Shown: piece by piece, positions 8,634 to 16,974 of the stretch
Numbering within the stretch: the stretch's first letter is position 1
Layout: every line of letters starts with the position of its first letter
From: JBBDRV01 sp040905285
Lineage (GTDB): Bacteria > Bacteroidota > Rhodothermia > Balneolales > Balneolaceae
Assembly (NCBI GenBank): GCA_040905285.1
Contig: JBBDRV010000163.1
Span: 1 to 28,723, forward strand
DNA: 28,723 bases
Direction of reading: 5' to 3'
Notes under the pieces: generated by a model
Databases searched by the model: none
What the model saw: only the letters and a program-made list of their open reading frames with translations
What the model was told of the DNA's origin: nothing
Position numbers and translations under genes: made by a program

Positions 8634-8662
8634 CAAATTAGGGGGACAGGATGCAGGGCAAA
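8634..8662 (-). promoter_or_regulatory. Candidate Bacteroidota-like promoter for the UPF0182 gene
   Basis: On the minus strand TTTG (8659-8662) is followed after 18 bases by TAATTTG (8634-8640), 37 bases before the ATG at 8597. This resembles the TTTG / TAnnTTTG promoter form of Bacteroidota, with one base fewer in the -7 element. It is a pattern match only. The surrounding 165-bp gap also holds a weak GATCCGG/CCGGATC inverted repeat but no small gene that I can support. Confidence 0.3.
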
Positions 8663-8762
8663 CTGAGATCCGGAGACGGTGGCGGCCTCCCTGCCCCGGA
8701 TCCGCGCAAAAAGAAGAGTTCCGGCCGCTTTTACCCGTTCACGTTCCGGAGGAAGGGATCAT

Positions 8763-9377
8763 TCAGTGCCCGGTTTCCAGGGGAACGGAAATTTTCACAT
8801 GCTCCCAGAGAAAATAAAGGGTGCCTTTCTGCTGAGACCGGGGTTCGACCTGATAGGTAAGTCTCGGAGTCACTGTGTGATGGTATTCCGGTACAACAGT
8901 CTGGCTGAGAACATTTTCTTCCTCGGAATAGTCATCGGTCAGGTGCTGGTCATACCGGGTGTTGATCAAAAACGTCCATTCTTCCTGATCCGGTATGATA
9001 AATATGGCGTATTTACCCGGCCCGACACGCTGGCCGCCGATAACGAGCGGCTCATCAAATTCTATGGATGTTGCGTTATGAGCTCCGGCCGCCCATACTT
9101 GTCCATAGGGAACAAGATCTCCCCAGATCGTGCGGCCCCTTACTCCGGGCGATCCGTATTCAATCGTCACGCCGGTCGTGCTGAAGTCGGCAGAGGCTGT
9201 TCTGCGGGGACTGCTGACGAGGGTGTCGACGCCGATGATTCCGGCATTTACACTGTCCGCATACGTGGGCAGGGGAATCTCCTGCAGATCCTGCCGGGCG
9301 GATTCATCTCTGTCAGGCACTGTACAGGACAGAAGTGTCAGAAGGATCACAGCAGCAGGTATACCACATTTTTTCAT
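8763..9377 (-). CDS. DUF2911 family lipoprotein
   Basis: The product is 204 residues. A signal peptide ends in lipobox LLSC with C18 as the lipidation site, so it is probably membrane-anchored and extracytoplasmic. From about residue 55 it matches DUF2911: SADFSTTGVTIEYGSPGVRGR, then IWGDLVPYGQVWAAGAHNAT, then GPGKYAIFIIPDQEEWTFLIN. Function is unknown. Canonical members read YSRPS and VWRTGAN where this has YGSPG and VWAAGAH, so it is a slightly divergent member. It starts 23 bp after the nuoH stop on the same strand and is likely co-transcribed with the complex I genes, although no functional link is known to me. Confidence 0.88.
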   Translation of the reverse strand: MKKCGIPAAVILLTLLSCTVPDRDESARQDLQEIPLPTYADSVNAGIIGVDTLVSSPRRTASADFSTTGVTIEYGSPGVRGRTIWGDLVPYGQVWAAGAHNATSIEFDEPLVIGGQRVGPGKYAIFIIPDQEEWTFLINTRYDQHLTDDYSEEENVLSQTVVPEYHHTVTPRLTYQVEPRSQQKGTLYFLWEHVKISVPLETGH

Positions 9378-9400
9378 AGTCGAAGGCCGGCAAGGGGATA

Positions 9401-10402
9401 TCAGGAGTTCAATACAAAGAGTATGGCTGCAATGACAATGAAGTTGAGAATACTGAGTGGCAGCAGCCTGCTCCAGCCCAGATTCATGACCTGATTGAAT
9501 TTAAATCTGGGGATCGTCCAGCGGACCCAGATGAACACGAAAATGAAGAAAGCTGTTTTTCCGGTAAATACCAGCACGTCCAGAATTCCTTTTGCAAGGG
9601 AGGACATCTCGGGCAGCCAGTATCCTGCAAACGGCAGGTGATAGCTGCCGAAGAAAAATGTTGTAATCAGCATGGAGTTGATGACAACATGCATGTACTC
9701 GGCCAGGAAAAACATACCGAACTTCATCGAACTGTATTCGGTATGGAATCCGCCAACCAGTTCCTGTTCGGCTTCAACCAGGTCAAAAGGGGTTCTGTTG
9801 GATTCCGCAAATGCCGCTATGATAAATATGACGGCGCCGATCGGGTTTAGAAAGATAAACCACCATGTTTCCTGTGCCGCGGCAATATCAACAACACTAA
9901 GGGAGCCGACAAAGATGACAACGGAGGCAAGGGCCATCCCGAGGGGGAGCTCATAGCTTACCATCTGGGCAGCAGCCCGCAGGCCCCCGAGCAGAGAGTA
10001 CTTCGAGTTGGAGGCCCAGCCCGCAAGTGTGACGCCATATACGCCCAGAGAGGCGGCGGCCAGCAGATAGAGGACGCCGGCATTGATATCCGTGACATAA
10101 ATGCCTGCTCCGAACGGGATCACCGCAACTGTCAGGAGTGCCGTCACGACAGGAATCATGGGGGCCAGTGCATGGATGAATTTGTATCCCCGGACCGGTG
10201 TGATATCTTCTTTCAGAAGAAGTTTCAGGACATCAGCCAGAGGCTGGAAAAGACCGTAGGGGCCGACCCGGTTCGGTCCGACCCGGTTCTGGATGAAACC
10301 GGCTATTCTCCGTTCAGCATAAACACAAATTGCCGCTGAATTCAGCAGCATAAAAAGAGCAGCTCCTAAAACAATATATGAGTTTACTTCAGCCTCTGCC
10401 AT
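9401..10402 (-). CDS. nuoH: NADH-quinone oxidoreductase subunit H
   Basis: The product is 333 residues, matching NuoH (ND1), the membrane subunit that with NuoB and NuoD forms the quinone-binding chamber of complex I. The signature RVGPNRVGPYGLFQPLADVL is near residues 40-59, followed by LLLKEDITP. The acidic loop block AESNRTPFDLVEAEQELVGGFHTEYSSMKFG is intact, and about eight hydrophobic helices are visible. It starts 11 bp after nuoG. In most operons nuoI follows nuoH. Here the next gene is a DUF2911 lipoprotein, so nuoI-N must lie elsewhere. Confidence 0.96.
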   Translation of the reverse strand: MAEAEVNSYIVLGAALFMLLNSAAICVYAERRIAGFIQNRVGPNRVGPYGLFQPLADVLKLLLKEDITPVRGYKFIHALAPMIPVVTALLTVAVIPFGAGIYVTDINAGVLYLLAAASLGVYGVTLAGWASNSKYSLLGGLRAAAQMVSYELPLGMALASVVIFVGSLSVVDIAAAQETWWFIFLNPIGAVIFIIAAFAESNRTPFDLVEAEQELVGGFHTEYSSMKFGMFFLAEYMHVVINSMLITTFFFGSYHLPFAGYWLPEMSSLAKGILDVLVFTGKTAFFIFVFIWVRWTIPRFKFNQVMNLGWSRLLPLSILNFIVIAAILFVLNS

Positions 10403-10413
10403 TCAATGGGTTG

Positions 10414-12156
10414 TTATGATGTTACCTTTTCAATTTTGGTGTCGAGTTGAATGCCCAATTCATCATCCATTCGCTCATAAGTCACTTCGCTGAAGGCGGG
10501 CAGGCTTTGGCTGATCTCGGCCATTATTTCCCGGGCAGCCCCGTCGTACGAGATGCCCAGGCCGAGCCGGTCACCGACAAGGGACAGGAGCTCCCATACG
10601 GGAAGGCAATCAACTTTGTTTTCGTCAGTCACCCAGTTATCAAAGCTGGTTCCATATCGGTCGAGCCGGCCTTCTGACATTTCAAGGTTCAGACGGCGGC
10701 TGGTGTATTTCGTCTCTTTGGCCGGAAAGCTTCTCTGTATCCGCCCGTCAATGTTTACATAACTGGCCGCATGTTCGGCCACACAGGTTAGAGGTATCAG
10801 AAGATCAGCCTCTTTTGTTGTCTGACTGCTGTTGGATGCAAACATGACCAGGTACTTGTCTGAAATATCCTCCGCTGACAATATTCCCCGGTCTATCAGG
10901 TGATCATTGAGCAGGATAATCATTTTGGCGCTGTTTCCGGAGGCCATTTTTTTCAGATCCGCAGCGCCGGTCTCGTCAAGACCGAGCAGTTTCACACCGT
11001 TGGTGTTCGGGGCCTTGTCATCCGTAATCAAAAAACCGTCTCCACTTCCATTTTCCACATGCGGGGTAAAGCGGGGTGCGGGCAGGCCGAGCAAATTTGT
11101 AAATTTGGAGAGAACGTAATTTTCTTCAACGGAGGAATGGGGGCTGCCGATAACCAGTATCTCTTCCGGACGGAATGCCTCAACCTGTTCGGCAAAGGTT
11201 TCCACAGCATTATTCCAGGAGGAATTCACCTGCCGGTCTCCGTCCAGTTTCACCGACGGCCGGGACAGCCGGTTCTCGTTGAACAGGGTATACGCTTCCC
11301 GGCCCTTGTCCGGCATCCAGTGATCATTTACATGCGGGTTGAGACGTGGTGTGATACGCAGAACCATATTGTCCCTGGTCCAGATATCCACATTGCATCC
11401 CTTTCCGTTGGTGATGTCTATACCCGGAGTCTGGTTCATCTCCCAGACCCTGGCCCTGAATCGAAAATCCGAAGAGGTGAGTGCCCCTACAGGACATATG
11501 TCAATGGTATTCATGGAGTAGGGATCGTCAAAGATGTCTCCCGGAGCTGTAGCAGGATAATTTTTATCTCCCCGCTTGGTAATGGTAAGCTGGTGTGATC
11601 CGCTTATTTCATCTGTGAAACGGGTGCAGCGGGTACAGTTAATGCATCTTTCAGCATCCAGAACGACACGGGGTCCCAGCTGAACCCTTTTCGGCTTGTG
11701 CACTTTCCTGACCTCGAAACGGCTGCCTTCCGGCCCGTACTTATACGTCTGGATTTGCAGCGGGCATTCTCCGGCCTGGTCACAGATCGGGCAGTCGAGC
11801 GGGTGATTAATCAGTATGAATTCGAGATTGTCCTTCTGGGCACGCCTGACCAGGTCGTCCGTTTCCTGGGTCCTTACAACAAGGCCGTCCGTCACATCAA
11901 AACTGCAGGACGTCTGCAGTTTGGGGAACCAGCGGATCTGTCTTTCCCCGCTTTCATCCAGTTCATACTCGCCCGTCTCCCTGTTGGTAACCGGCTGACC
12001 GATTTTTACCATGCACTGCCTGCAGTTCGCAGGGATGGACATGGATGGATGATAACAAAAGAAGGGGATTTCAAGGCCCAGATCCATTATGAACTGAAGC
12101 AGCTTGGGCCTTCCTTCAAATTCGTACCGATTTCCGTCTATAAATACTTCAGGCAT
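10414..12156 (-). CDS. nuoG: NADH-quinone oxidoreductase subunit G (compact form)
   Basis: The 580-residue product is the Fe-S electron-wire subunit of complex I. Ligands for three clusters are visible: C34, C45, C48 and C84 for the 2Fe-2S cluster N1b; H118, C122, C125 and C131 for N5 (H-x3-C-x2-C-x5-C); C171, C174, C177 and C221 for N4. The rest is a shortened molybdopterin-oxidoreductase-like domain. The extra N7 cluster of E. coli NuoG is absent, since the corresponding region has a single cysteine (NGKGCNVDIWTR). At 580 residues it is much shorter than the ~900-residue E. coli protein. The ATG at 12156 fits the ferredoxin-domain start. An 89-bp gap separates it from nuoF, unlike the 1-11-bp gaps around most neighbours. 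Confidence 0.95.
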   Translation of the reverse strand: MPEVFIDGNRYEFEGRPKLLQFIMDLGLEIPFFCYHPSMSIPANCRQCMVKIGQPVTNRETGEYELDESGERQIRWFPKLQTSCSFDVTDGLVVRTQETDDLVRRAQKDNLEFILINHPLDCPICDQAGECPLQIQTYKYGPEGSRFEVRKVHKPKRVQLGPRVVLDAERCINCTRCTRFTDEISGSHQLTITKRGDKNYPATAPGDIFDDPYSMNTIDICPVGALTSSDFRFRARVWEMNQTPGIDITNGKGCNVDIWTRDNMVLRITPRLNPHVNDHWMPDKGREAYTLFNENRLSRPSVKLDGDRQVNSSWNNAVETFAEQVEAFRPEEILVIGSPHSSVEENYVLSKFTNLLGLPAPRFTPHVENGSGDGFLITDDKAPNTNGVKLLGLDETGAADLKKMASGNSAKMIILLNDHLIDRGILSAEDISDKYLVMFASNSSQTTKEADLLIPLTCVAEHAASYVNIDGRIQRSFPAKETKYTSRRLNLEMSEGRLDRYGTSFDNWVTDENKVDCLPVWELLSLVGDRLGLGISYDGAAREIMAEISQSLPAFSEVTYERMDDELGIQLDTKIEKVTS

Positions 12157-12194
12157 TGTTGTTATTTGTTAATGGTCACTATTTTTACAAATAT

Positions 12195-12226
12195 TGCAAA
12201 CTGCGATGCAAAACTGTTCATGCAAA
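12195..12226. repeat. Three spaced TGCAAA repeats in the nuoF-nuoG gap
   Basis: The hexamer TGCAAA occurs at 12195-12200, 12207-12212 and 12221-12226, the first two followed by an ACTG or CTG context. The gap is 89 bp within an otherwise tight operon. The repeats could be a regulator or internal-promoter site, but the spacing does not fit a promoter consensus well. Confidence 0.3.
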
Positions 12227-12245
12227 CCACCAGGACTACAGCTCG

Positions 12246-13529
12246 TCAGGCAACAGCATGAACTGATTTTTTACACCGTGCTTCAAATTCATCACGGAAT
12301 CGGTTGATCGTATGCCGGACCGGCCAGGCGGCTGCATCCGCAAGTGCGCAGATCGTACGCCCCTCCATCTGGGTGGTCAGATCCAGCAGAATATCCAGGT
12401 CTTTCACTTCCCCGTCCCCGTTTTTGATTCTTAACAGGATCTTTGAAAGCCACCCGGTCCCTTCACGGCAGGGAGTACACTGACCGCAGGATTCGTGATG
12501 ATAGAAATGGGCGATTCTCCAGAGCAGGTCCACCATATCCGTATCTTCATCCATGACGACAAGCCCTGCCGTACCCAGCATAGAACCCGCCTCCCTCAAT
12601 GAGTCGCTGTCCATGGAGACCCCATCCAGCTGATCCGCCCTCAGAATCGGGGTAGAGGACCCACCCGGGATGACGGCCTTCAGTTTTTTCCCGTTTCTGA
12701 TTCCACCCGCCACGTCATTGATCAGGTCCAGGGCCGGCACACCCGAGGGCAATTCATATACGCCGGGCCTGTTGACATGACCGGAAATGCCATACAATAC
12801 AGGTCCGGGATGAGTTTCAGCCCCGATATTCCTGAACCAGGAGGACCCGTTTCTGATCACGAGGGGCACATTGGCCAGGGTCTCTATATTATTGATGGTT
12901 GTGGGTCTCCCCCAAAGTCCCTTCTGTGCCGGAAAGGGTGGCTTGACACGGGGATAACCCCGTTTCCCTTCCAGGGATTCGAGCATCGAGGTCTCTTCCC
13001 CGCAAATATACGCCCCCGCCCCGGAATGGGTGTAAAAACGGACATCAAATCCGCTGCCAAGAACATTTTCACCGATAAAACCGCTGTTACGGGCCTCTTC
13101 AAGAGCCCTGTCCACCATCCGGATCCAGTCGCCGTACTCGCCGCGGATGTACACGTAGATCGTCTGGCACTGCATCGCATAGGCGGCAATAAGCGCCCCC
13201 TCTATAAACAGATGAGGATTGTATTCGAAAATCATACGGTCTTTGAACGTTCCCGGCTCGGATTCGTCCCCGTTACAGGCCAGATACCTGGCTCCCCCGT
13301 CGGGCTCGGGCATGAAAGACCACTTCAGACCGGCGTTGAATCCGGCGCCGCCCCGGCCGCGGATATTGGCATCCTTTACTTCATTTACAACAGATGCCGG
13401 CGTCCAGTCCCCGGTCAGTACCGTCTCAAGGGCCTTGTATCCTCCGTTTTTAATGTAGACGTCAATATTGCGGAGGTCTGGTATCTCCGGTATCAAAAGA
13501 GGTTCGTAAGATCTCCAGTCAACAGCCAT
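12246..13529 (-). CDS. nuoF: NADH-quinone oxidoreductase subunit F
   Basis: The 427-residue product is the NADH-oxidising flavoprotein of complex I. The glycine-rich nucleotide site is RGRGGAGF (57-64). FMN-site blocks are CNGDESEPGTFKDR (85-98) and GAYICGEETSMLESLEG (about 172-188). The N3 4Fe-4S ligands are C348, C351 and C354 in ESCGQCTPCREGT, plus C394 in GRTICALADAAAWP. Length and all key residues match the family. It begins 2 bp after nuoE, so translation of the two is probably coupled. They form a dimer in the enzyme. Confidence 0.97.
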   Translation of the reverse strand: MAVDWRSYEPLLIPEIPDLRNIDVYIKNGGYKALETVLTGDWTPASVVNEVKDANIRGRGGAGFNAGLKWSFMPEPDGGARYLACNGDESEPGTFKDRMIFEYNPHLFIEGALIAAYAMQCQTIYVYIRGEYGDWIRMVDRALEEARNSGFIGENVLGSGFDVRFYTHSGAGAYICGEETSMLESLEGKRGYPRVKPPFPAQKGLWGRPTTINNIETLANVPLVIRNGSSWFRNIGAETHPGPVLYGISGHVNRPGVYELPSGVPALDLINDVAGGIRNGKKLKAVIPGGSSTPILRADQLDGVSMDSDSLREAGSMLGTAGLVVMDEDTDMVDLLWRIAHFYHHESCGQCTPCREGTGWLSKILLRIKNGDGEVKDLDILLDLTTQMEGRTICALADAAAWPVRHTINRFRDEFEARCKKSVHAVA

Positions 13530-13531
13530 AA

Positions 13532-14068
13532 TCAGTTTTCCTGCGATTTAACGTTGCGCATTTTCATCGGTTCATATTCGGGAACGTCACCATCCCGGAG
13601 CCCGCTGATAACGTCGTCCAGTTTTTCCTCGGTCAGGTGATTGACATAGACACCGTTTGTAATCTGCATCATGGGTGCATAGGCACATGCGCCGAGGCAC
13701 TCTACCTGCCGGACGGTAAACAGGCCGTCTTCGGTTGTCTCGCCGGATTTGATCTGCAGCTTGTCCTCCAGGTAATGGAGGGCGTCATACCCGCCGCAGA
13801 TCTGGCAGCTCAGGCATGTGCAGACATCCAGGACGAATTTACCCTGCTTTTTCTTGTAGTACTGGGTGTAAAACTCAGCCACGCCGTGAACATGGGCTAC
13901 CGGCAGGTCCAGTGTTTCTGCAACAAGTTTTTGTACAGCCGGCTCCACGTGGCCGAATTTGTTCTGGGCCAGCCACAGAACCGGCAGTGTTGCAGGTTTC
14001 ACTTCCGGATATTTGGCCTTGATCTCATCGATCCGGGCAAGTTCTTCTTGTGTAAATTCGTAGGTCAT
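13532..14068 (-). CDS. nuoE: NADH-quinone oxidoreductase subunit E
   Basis: The 178-residue product has the thioredoxin-like 2Fe-2S (N1a) fold of NuoE. The ligands are C83 and C88 (C-x4-C in VCTCLSCQICGG) and C124 and C128 (C-x3-C in VECLGACAYAPMM). Two further cysteines, C85 and C91, lie next to the first pair. The N-terminal helical part ends in HGVAEFYTQY, characteristic of the family. It starts 6 bp after nuoD and ends 2 bp before nuoF. Confidence 0.96.
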   Translation of the reverse strand: MTYEFTQEELARIDEIKAKYPEVKPATLPVLWLAQNKFGHVEPAVQKLVAETLDLPVAHVHGVAEFYTQYYKKKQGKFVLDVCTCLSCQICGGYDALHYLEDKLQIKSGETTEDGLFTVRQVECLGACAYAPMMQITNGVYVNHLTEEKLDDVISGLRDGDVPEYEPMKMRNVKSQEN

Positions 14069-14074
14069 TGTTTT

Positions 14075-15367
14075 CTATTTATCTGCTTCACCCATGACCG
14101 GATCCACGCCGCCGATAATAACAACCGTATCGGCAATCATTTCTCCGTCCATGATGTTCTCGAGGACTTGCAGGTTTGCAAAAGAGGGTGTACTGATTTT
14201 CATGCGCCAGGGATGGCCGGTGCCGTCGCTCTGGATAAAATAGCCCAGTTCCCCTTTCGGTGATTCAACGGCATGATATACTTCTGCACCTTCAGGAGGG
14301 CAGATACCCGTATCTGTCATCATAAAATCGTGGATCATCCCTTCCATCGAATAGTATACCTCGTCCTTGGAGGGGTAGGCCTGCTTGGCATCGTCCGTGC
14401 GTACGAGGCCTTTCGGCAGTTTATCCAGACACTGCCGGACAATCCGGATGCTTTCGTGCATCTCTTCCATACGCACAAAGTACCGGGCGAGATTATCTCC
14501 CTCCAGACGGGTGGGTACCTCAAACTCCACGTCACTGTACCGGGCATACGGTGTGAATTTTCGAATATCGACTCCATAGCCGCAGGCTCGCAGGACGGGA
14601 CCTTTGGCTCCGGCATTAAGCGCATCCTCCGGATTCAGCACCCCCACGTTCTCATTCCGGTTGAAGAAAATCCGGTTGCGGTCCAGCAGCTTGTGATAAT
14701 CTTTCAGTTCCGAGGGGAATGAACCGATAAACTCCTTAATGAGTCCCATCGCTTCCGGATTGATATCGTTGGCCACACCACCGATTCTGGCATGGGAAAC
14801 CGTAAACCGGTGTCCGGTGAGGTTGTCCATGATATCGTAGATTTTTTCCCGTTCCCTGAATGTCCAGATAAAGAACGAGATTGCACCGGCGTCCATCACC
14901 AGCGTTCCGAGCCAGAGCAAATGAGATGAAATACGGGCAAGTTCGGCTCCGATCATGCGTATGTAGTGAGCTCTCTCCGGCACCTCGACCCCGGCGATCT
15001 TCTCAACAGCGGAACACATAGCCACATTGTTGCTGTAGGGAGACAAATAATCCATGCGGTCCGTATAGGGCATGAATTCCTGGTAGGTCTTGTTTTCGGC
15101 TATTTTTTCCACGCCCCGGTGAAGGTATCCGATGTCCAGCTTGGTTTTCATGATCGACTCGCCCTTCAGCTCAAGAAGCAGCCGCAGTACGCCGTGTGTG
15201 GCCGGGTGCTGCGGACCCATATTCAATACCATCCTGGAATTGAGCGGATCGTCGGTGTCCACCTCTTCAATCGTCGTGTGTTTGTCTTCAAGACTTTTGT
15301 AGAGCTTTTCCTGATGCTCTTTGAAAAAAGTCGGTTTGGACTTGGATGCGATGTCTGTCAGCTTCAT
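14075..15367 (-). CDS. nuoD: NADH-quinone oxidoreductase subunit D
   Basis: The 430-residue product is the 49-kDa subunit of complex I, which carries no cofactor and forms the quinone site with NuoB. Recognisable blocks are NMGPQHPATHGVLRLLLEL near residue 50, DIGYLHRGVEKIAE, YTDRMDYLSPYSNN, and the C-terminal PKGELGYFIQSDGTGHPWRMKI; it ends DPVMGEADK. The N-terminal ~40 residues are an extension before the conserved core. It lies 11 bp after nuoC and is not fused to it, unlike the E. coli NuoCD protein. Confidence 0.97.
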   Translation of the reverse strand: MKLTDIASKSKPTFFKEHQEKLYKSLEDKHTTIEEVDTDDPLNSRMVLNMGPQHPATHGVLRLLLELKGESIMKTKLDIGYLHRGVEKIAENKTYQEFMPYTDRMDYLSPYSNNVAMCSAVEKIAGVEVPERAHYIRMIGAELARISSHLLWLGTLVMDAGAISFFIWTFREREKIYDIMDNLTGHRFTVSHARIGGVANDINPEAMGLIKEFIGSFPSELKDYHKLLDRNRIFFNRNENVGVLNPEDALNAGAKGPVLRACGYGVDIRKFTPYARYSDVEFEVPTRLEGDNLARYFVRMEEMHESIRIVRQCLDKLPKGLVRTDDAKQAYPSKDEVYYSMEGMIHDFMMTDTGICPPEGAEVYHAVESPKGELGYFIQSDGTGHPWRMKISTPSFANLQVLENIMDGEMIADTVVIIGGVDPVMGEADK

Positions 15368-15378
15368 ATGTACGTCTG

Positions 15379-15891
15379 TTATTCCGTTTCTGGGGTTGTG
15401 CCCGGCAGGTCGATGGATCCCGGAATTCCCAGAAGCGGAAACTCTTTTCTCAGAGGATGATATTCATAATCTTCGGGCATATAGATACGGCGGAGGTCCG
15501 GATGATTCCGGAAGCGTACGCCGAACATGTCATAAACCTCCCGTTCAAACCAGTTTGCCGATTTCCAGATCCCCGTTACCGAATCTGCTTCAGGATCTTC
15601 TTCACCAAGCCATATCTTGACGAAAAGCCGTTCACGGTCACGGAGAGACAGCAGGTTGTAGACCACTTCAAAACGGTCGTCCGTTGTATAGCGATCCGTG
15701 CCAAAAAGGTCAGACAGGTAGATGTACCGGTGAGTCTCCTTGAGATAGTTCAGAATTCCGATAACCGAACCGGCATCAACCCGGATAAACGTGTTGCCGC
15801 TCGACTGGTAGACATCAATAACTTTTTCCGCAAACGTATCGCTCAGGTCTTTTACTGTTTTTTCCAGCGCAGGAGATAGGTCTAATTTCAT
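15379..15891 (-). CDS. nuoC: NADH-quinone oxidoreductase subunit C
   Basis: The 170-residue product is the 30-kDa subunit. Its core signature EREVYDMFGVRFRNHPDLRRIYMPEDYE is followed by HPLRKEFPLLG near the C-terminus, as in all NuoC proteins. The N-terminal half is more variable, as is normal for this family. It starts 1 bp after the nuoB stop and is separate from nuoD. Confidence 0.96.
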   Translation of the reverse strand: MKLDLSPALEKTVKDLSDTFAEKVIDVYQSSGNTFIRVDAGSVIGILNYLKETHRYIYLSDLFGTDRYTTDDRFEVVYNLLSLRDRERLFVKIWLGEEDPEADSVTGIWKSANWFEREVYDMFGVRFRNHPDLRRIYMPEDYEYHPLRKEFPLLGIPGSIDLPGTTPETE

Positions 15892-15892
15892 A

Positions 15893-16375
15893 TCAGGTAT
15901 CGAGCATTACAGAGTGTTCGGTTCGGATCTTGTCCTGTATTTTCATCAGAGCGTGCAGAACGGCATCGGGACGGGGCGGACACCCTGAAATATAGTTGTC
16001 TACCGGCAGAAAGTTATCTACCCCCTGAACAACTCCGTAGCACCGGTGCATTCCTCCGGTAGAGGCACAGGCACCCATGGCAATACACCATTTGGGGTCC
16101 GGCATCTGGTCCCAGATTCTCCGGATCGCGTGGGACATCTTGTAGGAACACCAGCCTGCAACAATCATGACGTCGCTTTGCCGCGGTGAGAATCTCATTA
16201 CCTCGGATCCGAACCGTGCGGCATCATAACGCGGGCCGGCAAAGGCCATCATTTCTATAGCACAGCAGGCAAGCCCCATCGGCATCGGCCACGCGGCATT
16301 GGAGCGGGCCCAGTTCACAAGTGAATCGACACGGGTTGTTAAATATCCTTCACCAAGTGCGCTTTCTAAACCCAT
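15893..16375 (-). CDS. nuoB: NADH-quinone oxidoreductase subunit B
   Basis: The 160-residue product is the subunit carrying cluster N2, the final electron donor to quinone. The tandem cysteines C37 and C38 (GLACCAIEMM), C103 (MGACASTGG) and C132 (SGCPPRPDA) are the expected four ligands. Length is normal for the short-N-terminus form. The ATG at 16375 precedes the family-typical start. It is 57 bp downstream of nuoA, in an AT-rich spacer with no feature I can name. Confidence 0.97.
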   Translation of the reverse strand: MGLESALGEGYLTTRVDSLVNWARSNAAWPMPMGLACCAIEMMAFAGPRYDAARFGSEVMRFSPRQSDVMIVAGWCSYKMSHAIRRIWDQMPDPKWCIAMGACASTGGMHRCYGVVQGVDNFLPVDNYISGCPPRPDAVLHALMKIQDKIRTEHSVMLDT

Positions 16376-16432
16376 AGCTTCGTTCGGTTATCGTGCTGTT
16401 AAAATTATTTAGCATTATATAGCTTGTTCAAA

Positions 16433-16813
16433 CTACCTGTTGGAAAGTGAGGGTTTAACTTCAAAGTCCAGGGTGCCTTTCTTTATTGTATAAAAAAGAC
16501 CGATGAACAGTATTGCAATGAACAGGACCATGGCCACAAATGCTCCTGCCCCGAGCTCCGTAAAACGGACGGCCCAGGGGTAGAGGAAAACCACTTCCAG
16601 GTCAAAAACGATAAATTCCATGGCCACAAGATAAAAGCTGATTGAATGTCTTTCCCTGGCCTCTCCCACGGGATCCATTCCGCTTTCATAGGGATTAAGT
16701 TTGTTGGTGTTGGGGCGGAACGGCCCGAGCAGCCTTGAAAGGGACATCAAAAGCAGTGCAAGAAGCAGTGCGATGCCCAGCAGTGTGACAATGGGAATAT
16801 AATTTTCAAGCAT
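16433..16813 (-). CDS. nuoA: NADH-quinone oxidoreductase subunit A
   Basis: The 126-residue membrane protein has three predicted helices (about residues 7-28, 60-85 and 90-110). The NuoA/ND3 loop block NPYESGMDPVGEARERHSISFYLVAMEFIVFDLEVVFLYPW is present, with Cys replaced by Met in the usual YECG element (here YESGM). It is the first gene of the nuo operon in this genome, with 161 bp upstream to the PBP1A stop where the operon promoter should lie. Confidence 0.95.
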   Translation of the reverse strand: MLENYIPIVTLLGIALLLALLLMSLSRLLGPFRPNTNKLNPYESGMDPVGEARERHSISFYLVAMEFIVFDLEVVFLYPWAVRFTELGAGAFVAMVLFIAILFIGLFYTIKKGTLDFEVKPSLSNR

Positions 16814-16840
16814 GATACGGAATCGTTTTCGTAAGTGGGA

Positions 16841-16869
16841 AAATTACCGCCGGAAGCCCGGAAAGTCAA
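16841..16869 (-). promoter_or_regulatory. Candidate nuo operon promoter
   Basis: On the minus strand TTGACT (16864-16869) is followed after 17 bases by TAATTT (16841-16846), 28 bases before the nuoA ATG. It matches a sigma70-type -35 in 5 of 6 positions but the -10 only weakly. It can also be read as TTG-N20-TAATTTT, near the Bacteroidota form. This is a pattern match in the right place. Confidence 0.3.
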
Positions 16870-16974
16870 CGAATTATCAAGATGTGAATATAGTGCTTCT
16901 CCGCCTGAAAACGGAGGGACTCAGTACAAAAGCCGTTATTTAGATCAGTTATAAAGAACCGGAGAGAGAGTGAT

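Noticed and set aside
8598..8636. TTG start adding 13 residues to the UPF0182 protein
   Set aside because: The ATG at 8597 leads directly into the first membrane helix, TTG is a rare start, and a candidate promoter -7 element overlaps the TTG.
8679..9494. 271-codon plus-strand open frame
   Set aside because: It is antisense across the DUF2911 gene and the end of nuoH, with no domain signature.
12777..13640. 287-codon plus-strand open frame
   Set aside because: It is antisense to nuoF and the end of nuoE, both of which have all cofactor ligands. No recognisable domain.
16899..16916. CTCCG/CGGAG hairpin after the PBP1A stop, possible terminator
   Set aside because: The stem is only 5 bp with an 8-base loop and no T-run follows on the minus strand, so it is not a convincing terminator.
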